Part shown: positions 33,071 to 44,580 of the stretch, one piece after another
How positions within the stretch are numbered: position 1 is the first letter of the stretch
Layout: the number at the start of each line of letters is the position of its first letter
NCBI GenBank assembly: GCA_949592205.1
Contig: CATIUR010000005.1
Span: 110,249,777-110,313,776, forward strand
Reading direction: 5' to 3'
DNA length: 64,000 bases
From: Helichrysum umbraculigerum
Taxonomy: Eukaryota > Streptophyta > Magnoliopsida > Asterales > Asteraceae
The notes under the pieces: generated by a model
Told to the model about the DNA's origin: nothing
Databases searched by the model: none
What the model saw: only the letters and a program-made list of their open reading frames with translations
Translations under genes and position numbers: made by a program

Positions 33071-35308
33071 TGTGACACCCGTCAAATTAGGACTAGTTTT
33101 TAGTTCCTAATCATTTAGAAATACGTGTAATTAGTTCTATGTATTAGGCTAATTGTATGTATCAAAATATATATTGTTGAATATATATCAATACGCGATT
33201 ATATTTAATCGTTCATTTTCAAAATCGGCGAAATTTCCGATTCATATATATATGGCGTTGGTGAAAAACAATATTAAATAGTATAAGAATTATTATTTAA
33301 TATAACTCATTATTTATTATATATTATTTTGATAATATATAAAGTATTCGTATCGTACAAATCAAAACGTTCGCGACAAAACTCATAAACAATGAATTAT
33401 TATTTGAAATAATAATTACTAATTACTTTGGTTGAAATAAAACACATTTTTGTTTTATAACATTTTACTCAAACGCGACGAAACCACTCGAATAGTATCC
33501 GTCTCAATAACGTAAAACAAAGATATATTATTATATCTCACTAAAGGTATTTTTATAAAATACTTCCAATAAAAGTATAAACGAATTCATTTTTAGAAAT
33601 TTATCGAATTAAAACATTTTACTACTTTTCGATCGGGTACAAAAACATGGGTATTTTGTACTTCGGTTTTGAGCCACCCAACTCCAATAATTGGAGCTGG
33701 GTATAACCCAACCGAACACACCCTTTTTGGTTTCATTTCATTCTCAATCTCCCTCTCTAACTCTCTCTCTCTCTAGACAACCAAAACCGCCACCTTAAAC
33801 CACCAAGAACTACCATCAAAACACCTCTATTTGCAAAACGGCTAGGAGCTAAACGAGCACCACGCGATCCTCTACGACTCTATCTTTTCGGTTTTCAAAA
33901 CCGACACTTGTAAGTTAACGACACCTTAAAACTACTTTAATACATTTATTTACTTGTTTTGTAGCTCATCAAACTATAAAATGTCCAAATCAAAACTTGA
34001 AACTCGTTTTACAAACTCAAAAATGGTAACAGTTTCTGTCTTCGGAAACTATAACCTTCGGTAGAAACTATTCGGCAGAAACCATAACTTTCAGCAGAAA
34101 CCTATAACTAGCAGTTTTAACTATAACAATTTATATACGATACAACAATCAAAGTATAATAATAATAGTTGAGATTATTATTACCAAAAACTCACCAACG
34201 GGCCGTACACATCTTTCAAAACCTCAAATCTAATCAGTTAAACCAAATCATTTGGACATTACTAGTTGGATGAACAACTAGCATAGATGATATGATAAGA
34301 CATCTAATCATTTTAAAACCTTGCGCGTTTAATACGCCCGGCAGGTTCAATATCTAATCATTATCAAAACCTTGCGCGTCTAAGACGCCCTGCAGGTTCA
34401 GTCGTTGTAACGACATCAAATCATTGTGAATCATTATAATTGTTGGCTAACAATTCATCAGACTCAGGTGAGTCTCATAGCCCCTTTTTAAATGCTTTTA
34501 CCTAGGGGTGAGATACATGCTCGTTTTGTTTTACATGTGAACGCAAGTATCAATTTATCACGTATGCTGCATGAGTTGTTTTCATCTAATCAATCAAAGT
34601 CCTCTGAAGCATAGTTCTGTTAATATGATTTAGCGTGAATGTTAGTGTATGGTACCATATGGGATTGACAATCCCCGTCCGAGTTAGCAAGCACTAACCT
34701 GTCAAACGGACGCATTATCATTTGTTCAAACGTATGTTGATTAGGCATACGCATAGAGGCACCCTCGATCAGGCACTTGATTGTGATCCTGACCCCTCAG
34801 TTAAGCTCAGACTATGTGCTCATGTTAGTTGTATCAATCTTTACTTATTTGTTTAATTACAAATATTCATGTGATACCCATCAATCAATTATTTACATGC
34901 TTTGTAAATCGAATCATTAAATCTTGCGGTTCACAAATCATATATTATCATATCAAACCTGTGAGCTCACCAGCTTTATAGCTGACCTTTTAGCATGTTA
35001 TCTCAGGTACTCAGCAGTAAGTTGGACTGCCCATCAGGATACTGTAGCTCGAGTCGCATGCAATCATATAATCATCAAGAGATTTCCTTGCATTTCTATA
35101 TTTTGTATAAATTAGATATGTATTAGAATCTCTCAAATATCTATGCGAACTCATCTTTTGTAAACCATATGTAGATTCTTACGTTAATCAATGTAATTGT
35201 AAAACGACTCATGTAGTGGTCATTCATTATGTATCTTATGTGCTTTGTGTATTGATTAGTAGCACCCCAATGTATGCTTCCGCGAACAGTAAATTTGGGG
35301 GTGTTACA
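33071..35308 (+). repeat. 5' LTR of E (2238 bp)
   Basis: Starts TGTGACACCCGTC and ends GGGGGTGTTACA. A TATA-like run precedes GGCGTTGGTGA (33254-33264). CT-rich stretch at about 33748-33776. Short CAGAAACTATAAC-type repeats at about 34030-34130. End block with hairpin CAGCT-TTAT-AGCTG (34971-34984). Confidence 0.96.
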
Positions 35309-35311
35309 GAT

Positions 35312-35324
35312 TGGTATCAGAGCC
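35312..35324 (+). promoter_or_regulatory. Primer-binding site (tRNA-iMet), element E
   Basis: TGGTATCAGAGCC, three bases after the LTR. Confidence 0.96.
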
Positions 35325-36018
35325 TAAGGTTATAGTGAACTAGGTTGCATTAGTGGGCCTAGACTATGACCGTTAGGCAGTATTTGCTGTTAAGTGTGAT
35401 TGGTTCAAGAGTTACGTCATACAAGTTTAATTTAACATAGCTTGATCAACTATGTACAATTAAATAAAGATGATGTAAGGCTTGAAATGGTTATGCTGGA
35501 ATAGGAATACATTAGTTGACTCTGACCTCGAGAGAAACCGGGACTCATGGTTGTTTGTGCTAGACACTCATAAGACTATTATGTGATATAAGTATATATA
35601 CATAGTTAGTCATCGATCAAGCACAGTACGCTAGTCTATTATATATTATATATATAGACACTCACATATTCAAACACTTTGTCATAGAGATGGCAACACA
35701 CACCCACCGAAACATCTTCTATTTCATCCCGCTCTCGACAACATCTCTTGTAATCACGAAATTCATAGGTAGCTAGGAGGACCACCGAGTCACTTCGAGC
35801 GAGACCTTACCCAACTCAAAACAATTCAAATAACCAGGCTAGTTAGCATGTAGTTGCTAGTCAGTAGAGATGGTTGTTCAACACCTCTTGATTTTTCTAT
35901 AATGTTGATTGTCATATTGTGATGTTGTATATTACCGCATTTGTATATGTACATCTATGATAATCATCATTTATGGACAATCTCTCACGAACCTTATCCT
36001 TCTAATCTCAGGAAAATC
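35325..36018 (+). other. Untranslated leader of E with conserved hairpin
   Basis: Nothing coding. The hairpin at 35426-35464 (TTTAATT/AATTAAA and ACATAG/CTATGT stems, CTTGATCAA loop) matches those of A and F. A CTGACCTCGAGAGAAACCGGG segment at about 35521-35541 is also conserved. The ORF open from 35941 probably starts translation at 36019. Confidence 0.8.
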
Positions 36019-39000
36019 ATGCCGCCAAAGTCAAGAACTTACACTGATGCCCAGATGGCATCTATCATCTCTCAGGCTGTGACTGAAGCCTTGGCGCGAC
36101 ATTCATCAGAGACCCCCGAAAGGAATAGTGGTACTGCCAATACCCCTCCCACTACCAAGCCTTGTTCCTACAAGGATTTCCAAAACTGCAAACCCCTGAG
36201 CTTTAAAGGAACTGAAGGAGCCATCGGCCTAATCAGATGGGTTGAGAAGATGGAATCCGTCTTTCGCATTAGCAAATGTGCGGAAGGGGATAGAGTTCAG
36301 TTTTCCACATGCACCCTTGCTGACGGTGCCCTCACCTGGTGGAACTCGTATACCCAGTCTGTGGGTATAGATACCGCCTATCTACTTCCCTGGGAAGATC
36401 TGAAGAAAATGCTCACAGATGAGTATTGCCCATCTGAAGAACTCGAGAAGCTAGATGAGGAGTTCTGGCATCTCAAGGTTCAAGGAACCGACATTGTTGG
36501 TTATACCACTAGGTTCCAACAACTGGCAACCCTCCGCCCAGCCTTAGTAAGCACTGAGACCGACAAGGTCAAGAGGTACATTCGCGGTCTTCCGGAACCT
36601 GTCCGGGGGAACGTCGCTTCTTCCGGCAAAACCACCATTCAGGGAGCAATTCGTTTAGCTCATGAACTCATGGCTATGCAAGAGAGCCAAGGAAACCCTG
36701 TCTCCTCTTCTGGGAACAATAATAAGAGGAAATGGTCTGGAAATCAGAACCAGCAGACCTTCAAAAAGACTGAGACTGTCAAGAATGACACATCAGGTTC
36801 TAGAGAGAGAAAAGGGTACACTGGAAATAAACCCTACTGTTCAAAGTGCAATCGTCATCATGATGGTCCTTGTAGTGCACCCTGCAACAACTGCAAGAGG
36901 TATGGACATCTTACCAAAGACTGTTTAACACCTGCAACCAACCCCACCGCCAACACCAACAACAACCAATCCCGAGCCTGCTATGAGTGTGGAAATACTG
37001 GACACTTCAGGAATGCGTGTCCAAAGCTGAAGAACAAGGGAAACAACAACAACAATGCTAGGGGCAGAGCTTTTGTGCTGAATGCTGGAGAGGCCCGTGA
37101 AGACCCTAATGTGGTCACGGGTATGTTTCTTCTCAACAATTTAACTGCTTCAATTTTGTTTGATACTGGTGCTGATAAGAGTTTTATATCTGAGGAATTT
37201 AGCCCACTATTAGACATTTCACCTGTTGCCTTAGAAGCTAAGTACACTGTAGAGTTAGCAAATGGCAAATTGATTGAGGCCGACAGTGTAATACCAAATT
37301 GCACCCTAAACCTCGCAAATGAACTATTTCCCATAAACCTCATACCCATCGAGATTGGAAGTTTTGACATAGTAGTAGGCATGGATTGGCTATCCAAGCA
37401 TCGAGCTGAAGTTGTATGTCATGACAAGATCGTTCGTATTCCTCTCGTCACTGGTAGTACTTTGATCATACAAGGGGAGACCAGTAGGACGAGATTGAAT
37501 ATCATATCCTGCATGAAGACTCGCAAGTACCTTAGGAAAGGTTATCAGGCACTCCTTGCTCATGTTATTGAGAAAAAGTCGGAAGAGAAACGACTCGAGG
37601 ATGTGCCCATCGTCAGAGACTTTCCAGAAGTCTTTCCTGAAGAATTGCCTGGTCTTCCGCCACCAAGACAAGTTGAGTTCTCAATTGACCTTGTGCCTGG
37701 GGCAGAACCCGTGGCACGAGCACCATATCGTTTAGCCCCTTCAGAACTTCAGGAGTTGTCTGTTCAGTTACAGGAACTTCTGGATAAGGGTTTCATAAGA
37801 CCGAGTTCTTCACCCTGGGGAGCTCCGGTCCTGTTTGTGAAAAAGAAGGACGGTTCATTCAGGATGTGTATCGACTACAGAGAGTTGAACAAATTAACCA
37901 TCAAGAACCGTTATCCACTTCCACGTATTGATGACCTGTTCGACCAACTCCAAGGCTCAAGTGTTTATTCAAAAATAGATCTACGATCGGGCTATCATCA
38001 GTTACGAGTTAGCGATGAAGATATTCCGAAAACTGCTTTCCGAACTCGCTATGGTCATTACGAGTTTCAGGTTATGGCCTTTGGTTTGACTAACGCACCG
38101 GCAGTATTCATGGATCTAATGAACCGAGTGTGCAAACCATATCTTGACAAGTTTGTCATTGTCTTCATAGACGACATTCTTATCTACTCACGCAACGAGC
38201 AAGAGCACGTGCAGCATCTCAAAACCATTCTAGAACTTCTCAGACACGAAGAGTTATATGCTAATTTCTCCAAGTGTGAGTTCTGGATTCGGACCGTTCA
38301 ATTCCTTGGTCATGTGATTGACAGTCAGGGAATTCATGTTGATCCCTCAAAGATCGCGGCTATCAAGTGCTGGCAAGCACCGACAACACCGACCGAAGTA
38401 CGCCAATTCTTAGGACTGGCTGGTTACTATCGGCGCTTCATTGAGAATTTCTCCAAGATAGCACAACCACTCACAACACTGACTCAGAAAGAGAAGAAGT
38501 TCAATTGGACCGATAAGCAGGAGTCAGCGTTCCAGTTATTAAAGCAAAAGCTTTGCAGTGCGCCCATCCTATCACTACCCGAAGGTAACGAGGACTTCGT
38601 GGTATACTGCGATGCTTCGCATCAGGGACTTGGTTGCGTGTTGATGCAACGAGAGAAAGTCATAGCTTACGCCTCCCGACAACTCAAAGTTCACGAGAAG
38701 AACTACACAACCCATGATCTCGAATTAGGAGCCGTAGTGTTCGCTCTCAAAATCTGGAGACATTATCTGTATGGAACGAAATGTACTATCTTCACTGATC
38801 ATAGAAGTCTTCAGCATATATTTGATCAGAAGGATCTCAATATGAGGCAACGACGATGGGTCGAGTTGCTCACCGATTATGACTGCGAGATCAAGTATCA
38901 TCCGGGTAAAGCAAATGTAGTTGCAGATGCCCTAAGTCGAAAAGAGCGCACCAAACCTCTTCGAGTCCGAGCCCTCAGTATTATCATTCATAATGATCTA

Positions 39001-40452
39001 ATCATTCAAATCCTCACTGCTCAACTCGAAGCATTGAAACCTGAAAACATCAAGGAAGAGGCCTTGCGAAATATGGAGAATCAATTTGAAACCAAACCCA
39101 ATGGAGTCAAGTACTTCGCAAACCGAATCTGGTTACCCAAGTTTGGGAATCTTCGAGACTTTGTGATGGATGAAGCTCACAAGTCCAAATACTCTATACA
39201 TCCTGGATTGGACAAGATGTATCATGGCATCAAGGGACTGTACTGGTGGCCGAACATGAAAGCAGAGATTGCCACGTACGTCAGCAAATGCCTCACATGT
39301 TCTAAGGTTAAAGCCGAATATCATAAACCCTCCGGCTTACTCCAGCAACCGGAAATCCCTCAATGGAAATGGGAGCAAATCTCCATGGATTTCATCACTA
39401 AACTCCCGAAAACATCAAGTGGTTGCGATACTATATGGGTAATAGTTGATCGTCTAACCAAATCTGCTCACTTCCTTGCCATGAAGGAAACCGACAAAAT
39501 GGAACGTCTCACACGAATCTATATGAAGGAGATCGTAACAAGGCACGGCGTTCCAATCTCAATTATCTCTGATAGAGACAGCCGATTCACATCTAACTTT
39601 TGGCAATCATTACAAAAGTCATTGGGTACTCGTTTAGATATGAGTACAGCCTATCATCCACAAACCGATGGCCAAAGTGAAAGGACAATTCAAACACTGG
39701 AAGATATGTTATGCGCCTGCGTAATTGACTTCGGTGCGAATTGGGAACAGCATTTACCATTGTGTGAATTCTCATACAACAACAGCTACCACACCAGTAT
39801 TGGAGCTGCACCTTTTGGGGCACTGTACAGTCGTAAGTGCCGATCGCCTATTTGTTGGACAGAAGTTGGAGATAGCCAACTTACTGGTCCTGAAATCATT
39901 CATGAAACCACCGAGAAGATCGTTGGTATCCAGCAACGGCTAAAGGCCGCACGTGATCGTCAGAAGAGTTATGCTGACGTGAGACGAAAGCATCTCGAGT
40001 TCCAGGTTGGGGATCGAGTAATGCTCAAAGTATCACCTTGGAAAGGTGTCATCCGTTTTGGTAAACGTGGGAAGTTAAACCCTAGATACATCGGACCTTT
40101 TGAGATCCTTGAAAGGATTGGTCCAGTAGCTTATCGATTGCAGCTACCTCCAGAGCTCAGTAGCGTGCATCCCACATTTCACATTTCTAATCTTAAGAAA
40201 TGTCTGTCCGACGAGACACTCATTATTCCGCTCGAGGAAATTCAAATCGACGACAAACTTCATTTTGTCGAGACACCAGTGGAGGTCATGGACCGTGAGG
40301 TCAAACAGCTTAAGCAAAGTCGTATCCCAATTGTCAAGGTTCGGTGGAATTCGCGGCGTGGTCCGGAATTCACCTGGGAACGGGAAGACCAGATGCGACT
40401 CAAATATCCACATCTATTTTCAGACTCCACTCACACGCCAACTTCGACTTAA
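36019..40452 (+). CDS. gag-pol: Gag-pol polyprotein of E (Tekay clade)
   Basis: 1477 residues from ATG 36019. The frame is open from 35941, but the homologous F protein starts at the same MPPK sequence, so I prefer this start. Domains: Retrotrans_gag 57-195; cysteine clusters about 270-334, including CX2CX4HX4C knuckles at C289 and C321; protease DTGA at D382; reverse transcriptase with VFIDDILIYS (catalytic D718, D719); RNase H with VYCDAS (D865); integrase with zinc ligands H1061, H1069, C1091, C1094 and triad D1124, D1185, E1221 (35 residues between the last two); GPF/GPY region near 1355-1370; C-terminal chromodomain 1420-1466. All catalytic residues are present and no stop interrupts it. 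Confidence 0.97.
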   Translation: MPPKSRTYTDAQMASIISQAVTEALARHSSETPERNSGTANTPPTTKPCSYKDFQNCKPLSFKGTEGAIGLIRWVEKMESVFRISKCAEGDRVQFSTCTLADGALTWWNSYTQSVGIDTAYLLPWEDLKKMLTDEYCPSEELEKLDEEFWHLKVQGTDIVGYTTRFQQLATLRPALVSTETDKVKRYIRGLPEPVRGNVASSGKTTIQGAIRLAHELMAMQESQGNPVSSSGNNNKRKWSGNQNQQTFKKTETVKNDTSGSRERKGYTGNKPYCSKCNRHHDGPCSAPCNNCKRYGHLTKDCLTPATNPTANTNNNQSRACYECGNTGHFRNACPKLKNKGNNNNNARGRAFVLNAGEAREDPNVVTGMFLLNNLTASILFDTGADKSFISEEFSPLLDISPVALEAKYTVELANGKLIEADSVIPNCTLNLANELFPINLIPIEIGSFDIVVGMDWLSKHRAEVVCHDKIVRIPLVTGSTLIIQGETSRTRLNIISCMKTRKYLRKGYQALLAHVIEKKSEEKRLEDVPIVRDFPEVFPEELPGLPPPRQVEFSIDLVPGAEPVARAPYRLAPSELQELSVQLQELLDKGFIRPSSSPWGAPVLFVKKKDGSFRMCIDYRELNKLTIKNRYPLPRIDDLFDQLQGSSVYSKIDLRSGYHQLRVSDEDIPKTAFRTRYGHYEFQVMAFGLTNAPAVFMDLMNRVCKPYLDKFVIVFIDDILIYSRNEQEHVQHLKTILELLRHEELYANFSKCEFWIRTVQFLGHVIDSQGIHVDPSKIAAIKCWQAPTTPTEVRQFLGLAGYYRRFIENFSKIAQPLTTLTQKEKKFNWTDKQESAFQLLKQKLCSAPILSLPEGNEDFVVYCDASHQGLGCVLMQREKVIAYASRQLKVHEKNYTTHDLELGAVVFALKIWRHYLYGTKCTIFTDHRSLQHIFDQKDLNMRQRRWVELLTDYDCEIKYHPGKANVVADALSRKERTKPLRVRALSIIIHNDLIIQILTAQLEALKPENIKEEALRNMENQFETKPNGVKYFANRIWLPKFGNLRDFVMDEAHKSKYSIHPGLDKMYHGIKGLYWWPNMKAEIATYVSKCLTCSKVKAEYHKPSGLLQQPEIPQWKWEQISMDFITKLPKTSSGCDTIWVIVDRLTKSAHFLAMKETDKMERLTRIYMKEIVTRHGVPISIISDRDSRFTSNFWQSLQKSLGTRLDMSTAYHPQTDGQSERTIQTLEDMLCACVIDFGANWEQHLPLCEFSYNNSYHTSIGAAPFGALYSRKCRSPICWTEVGDSQLTGPEIIHETTEKIVGIQQRLKAARDRQKSYADVRRKHLEFQVGDRVMLKVSPWKGVIRFGKRGKLNPRYIGPFEILERIGPVAYRLQLPPELSSVHPTFHISNLKKCLSDETLIIPLEEIQIDDKLHFVETPVEVMDREVKQLKQSRIPIVKVRWNSRRGPEFTWEREDQMRLKYPHLFSDSTHTPTST

Positions 40453-40476
40453 ATTTCGGGACGAAATTCTCTTAAC

Positions 40477-40486
40477 AAGGGGAGAA
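40477..40486 (+). promoter_or_regulatory. Polypurine tract, element E
   Basis: AAGGGGAGAA immediately before the 3' LTR, 25 bases after the gag-pol stop. Confidence 0.95.
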
Positions 40487-42724
40487 TGTGACACCCGTCA
40501 AATTAGGACTAGTTTTTAGTTCCTAATCATTTAGAAATACGTGTAATTAGTTCTATGTATTAGGCTAATTGTATGTATCAAAATATATATTGTTGAATAT
40601 ATATCAATACGCGATTATATTTAATCGTTCATTTTCAAAATCGGCCAAATTTCCGATTCATATATATATGGCGTTGGTGAAAAACAATATTAAATAGTAT
40701 AAGAATTATTATTTAATATAACTCATTATTTATTATATATTATTTTGATAATATATAAAGTATTCGTATCGTACAAATCAAAAAGTTCGCGACAAAACTC
40801 ATAAACAATGAATTATTATTTGAAATAATAATTACTAGTTACTTTGGTTGAAATAAAACACATTTTTGTTTTATAACATTTTACTCAAACGCGACGAAAC
40901 CACTCGAATAGTATCCGTCTCAATAACGTAAAACAAAGATATATTATTATATCTCACTAAAGGTATTTTTATAAAATACTTCCAATAAAAGTATAAACGA
41001 ATTCATTTTTAGAAATTTATCGAATTAAAACATTTTACTACTTTTCGATCGGGTACAAAAACACGGGTATTTTGTACTTCGCTTTTGAGCCACCCAACTC
41101 CAATAATTGGAGCTGGGTATAACCCAACCGAACACACCCTTTTTGGTTTCATTTCATTCTCAATCTCCCTCTCTAACTCTCTCTCTCTCTAGACAACCAA
41201 AACCGCCACCTTAAACCACCAAGAACTACCATCAAAACATCTCTATTTGCAAAACGGCTAGGAGCTAAACGAGCACCACGCGATCCTCTACGACTCTATC
41301 TTTTCGGTTTTCAAAACCGACACTTGTAAGTTAACGACACCTTAAAACTACTTTAATACATTTATTTACTTGTTTTGTAGCTCATCAAACTATAAAATGT
41401 CCAAATCAAAACTTGAAACTCGTTTTACAAACTCAAAAATGGTAACAGTTTCTGTCTTCGGAAACTATAACCTTCGGTAGAAACTATTCGGCAGAAACCA
41501 TAACTTTCAGCAGAAACCTATAACTAGCAGTTTTAACTATAACAATTTATATACGATACAACAATCAAAGTATAATAATAATAGTTGAGATTATTATTAC
41601 CAAAAACTCACCAACGGGCCGTACACATCTTTCAAAAACTCAAATCTAATCAGTTAAACCAAATCATTTGGACATTACTAGTTGGATGAACAACTAGCAT
41701 AGATGATATGATAAGACATCTAATCATTTTAAAACCTTGCGCGTTTAATACGCCCGGCAGGTTCAATATCTAATCATTATCAAAACCTTGCGCGTCTAAG
41801 ACGCCCTGCAGGTTCAGTCGTTGTAACGACATCAAATCATTGTGAATCATTATAATTGTTGGCTAACAATTCATCAGACTCAGGTGAGTCTCATAGCCCC
41901 TTTTTAAATGCTTTTACCTAGGGGTGAGATACATGCTCGTTTTGTTTTACATGTGAACGCAAGTATCAATTTATCACGTATGCTGCATGAGTTGTTTTCA
42001 TCTAATCAATCAAAGTCCTCTGAAGCATAGTTCTGTTAATATGATTTAGCGTGAATGTTAGTGTATGGTACCATATGGGATTGACAATCCCCGTCCGAGT
42101 TAGCAAGCACTAACCTGTCAAACGGACGCATTATCATTTGTTCAAACGTATGTTGATTAGGCATACGCATAGAGGCACCCTCGATCAGGCACTTGATTGT
42201 GATCCTGACCCCCCAGTTAAGCTCAGACTATGTGCTCATGTTAGTTGTATCAATCTTTACTTATTTGTTTAATTACAAATATTCATGTGATACCCATCAA
42301 TCAATTATTTACATGCTTTGTAAATCGAATCATTAAATATTGCGGTTCACAAATCATATATTATCATATCAAACCTGTGAGCTCACCAGCTTTATAGCTG
42401 ACCTTTTAGCATGTTATCTCAGGTACTCAGCAGTAAGTTGGACTGCCCATCAGGATACTGTAGCTCGAGTCGCATGCAATCATATAATCATCAAGAGATT
42501 TCCTTGCATTTCTATATTTTGTATAAATTAGATATGTATTAGAATCTCTCAAATATCTATGCGAACTCATCTTTTGTAAACCATATGTAGATTCTTACGT
42601 TAATCAATGTAATTGTAAAACGACTCATGTAGTGGTCGTTCATTATGTATCTTATGTGCTTTGTGTATTGATTAGTAGCACCCCAATGTATGCTTCCGCG
42701 AACAGTAAATTTGGGGGTGTTACA
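40487..42724 (+). repeat. 3' LTR of E (2238 bp)
   Basis: Same length as the 5' LTR; about ten substitutions and no indel seen by eye. Confidence 0.96.
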
Positions 42725-44580
42725 GTTGGTGTCTCTACTTGAGACTTAGGATATTTTCAGAAATTGTTCTAAGTGTCGGTTTCTAATTCGGGAAACTTTC
42801 TAAGTTTAGTCTTTGGTCCAAGTTACTAACTAAGTCATCCAAACCCATTTTTGTTACCACTTTCCAAAAATAGTAAGTTTTGTCGTTTTTAGAAACCGAG
42901 CCGTTTTTGTTGACTTGGTCAAACCTACTCGGTTTGACCCGAAACTTTTTCCCAACCCATATCTCAGTTAATAAAGCTCATAAAAATTGTCGGTTCATGT
43001 CGGGATCATCCCGAGGTGTCGGTTTTTAAAATGTACTTTACAACTTCAAGATTCCATGTTTCGGTTTTTGTCGGGTTATTACGCCAACTGATTTCACCTA
43101 TCTCTAGTCCAAATCAAACTTCCAAATTTTTACCAACTGATCTACTATGAGTCTAGACTAACATGTCAAATTTCCAGCATTTAACAAGTCCGTTTACATA
43201 TTAAATAAATTCCGCGAAAGTTCCGAACACAATTCTCGAAAACTAACAGGTCAGTCCTATAAATCGGCTCGTAGAGAGAAATGAGTACGTTTCTGGAAAA
43301 AGTGCAAAACACGAAAGTTTTAGATCTTTTCAATACGCAAATTTTTAAAAAAAATTAATCTTCTAACTCTCAAAATTCGATTTTATACGAATATTTTTGT
43401 AAACTGCATTTTATAAGACAGATTCTGCATGTTCTTGTATGTGTTATAAAAACGATTTTTAGTATGATATTTGGACATATTCATGTTAGATGAGCTAAAT
43501 AACATCTAAATCAGTAGTATTAAAGTAAAATAAGTCAATGGTTTTGATGAATCTTACAAAGAAATGATGAAGAAAAGATGAAGATGATGAAGGTGTTGAT
43601 GATTCTTGAGCTTCCTCTTCTTGATCTTTAATTTGATGATGATTTTGTGATTTACTTGAGGTAAATGGGGCTGGAATTTCTCAGACTTTTGAGAGGATTG
43701 TGTGTGTTTTTGAGTAATGAAAATGAAGAAGTGAGAGGATGGATGTGCATGTATGGGAAGTGGTAAAAAAGAAAGGAATAAAATGATGAGTTTGCATGGT
43801 GTATCATTGGGTGAAAAAGGAGGTGGCACATGGTGCACATGGGGGCCTTGGGGGCCGGCCATGGAGGGGCCCACACAAGGGTATTTTGGTCATTTTTCAT
43901 TCCTAGCTTAAATTGTTGCGTTTTATGTTCGTTTGCTCGGTTGCTTATACGTTTATTTATACGTTAAATGTTTTATACGCGTTTTTAAGTGACGACTTAT
44001 ATTTTGACATTTTTGATTGAAGTATTTATTAAAATACTTAAAAAAACATTTATAAAAATGTTCCGTTTATTTATCGGCCTCGACTTGCGCGTTAGTGGTA
44101 CGGAGGTTTAATCGCGTAACGTTTTAAACAGACGTTTTTAATGACGAATCATAATACGATGTTTTCAATAATAATTTCATACAAAATAATATATTTTAAT
44201 TTATAAATATATATATTTTGACTTTCGTTCGATTGTCGGGCGCGTTCCGCGCGTTTCTGTTGCGTTTGAGACGTTTTAGCCAAAACGCCTTAGTTTTTCG
44301 TGTATTATTTTAACAAAATAATAATATATGATAAATAACTTCTAAAAACATATTAAAGTTATTTATAGAAATGTTTTCACCAACGTCGTATTTATACTGT
44401 GTCGGACTCCGTCCGGTTGTTTCGCGTAATTACAACTAATTACGTAAGCGTATATTCACGATAATATACAAATAGTTACAAGTAATTACAAGTATTTAGC
44501 CTAAATCACATCTAAATACAAGTAATTAGGGTTTCGGTTAGGTTTAAAAGTTAACCTAAATTGCCGGGTGTCATATTGCG

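Larger units (their letters stand above)
33071..42724 (+). mobile_element. Element E: intact Tekay (chromovirus) Ty3/Gypsy retrotransposon, TSD GTTGG
   Basis: Two 2238-bp LTRs (33071-35308, 40487-42724), TSD GTTGG (33066-33070, 42725-42729), tRNA-iMet PBS, an uninterrupted gag-pol and a PPT. By eye the LTRs differ at about ten positions, so the insertion is young. It splits solo LTR D, which splits LTR C, so it is among the newest layers. All parts needed for autonomous movement appear present. Confidence 0.96.
31810..44575 (-). mobile_element. Solo LTR D (Tekay-like), minus orientation, TSD TTGCG, split by E
   Basis: D occupies 31810-33070 and 42730-44575 (about 3.1 kb without E) and is flanked by TTGCG at 31805-31809 and 44576-44580, inside the C LTR. 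On the minus strand it begins TATGACACCCGGC (probably a mutated TGTGACACCCG) and ends CTTCCGCAGCCACGTG then GGGTGCGACA. The end-block hairpin CAAC/GTTG is at 32158-32170 and a promoter motif (TATAAATA then CGACGTTGGTGA) near 44378-44397. No PBS, PPT or coding region is seen. ORFs at 43554-43900 read LTR leader sequence. Confidence 0.85.

Noticed and set aside
43554..43900. 82- and 106-residue His/Pro/Phe-rich minus-strand ORFs
   Set aside because: Overlapping frames inside solo LTR D near its putative transcript start; no domain.
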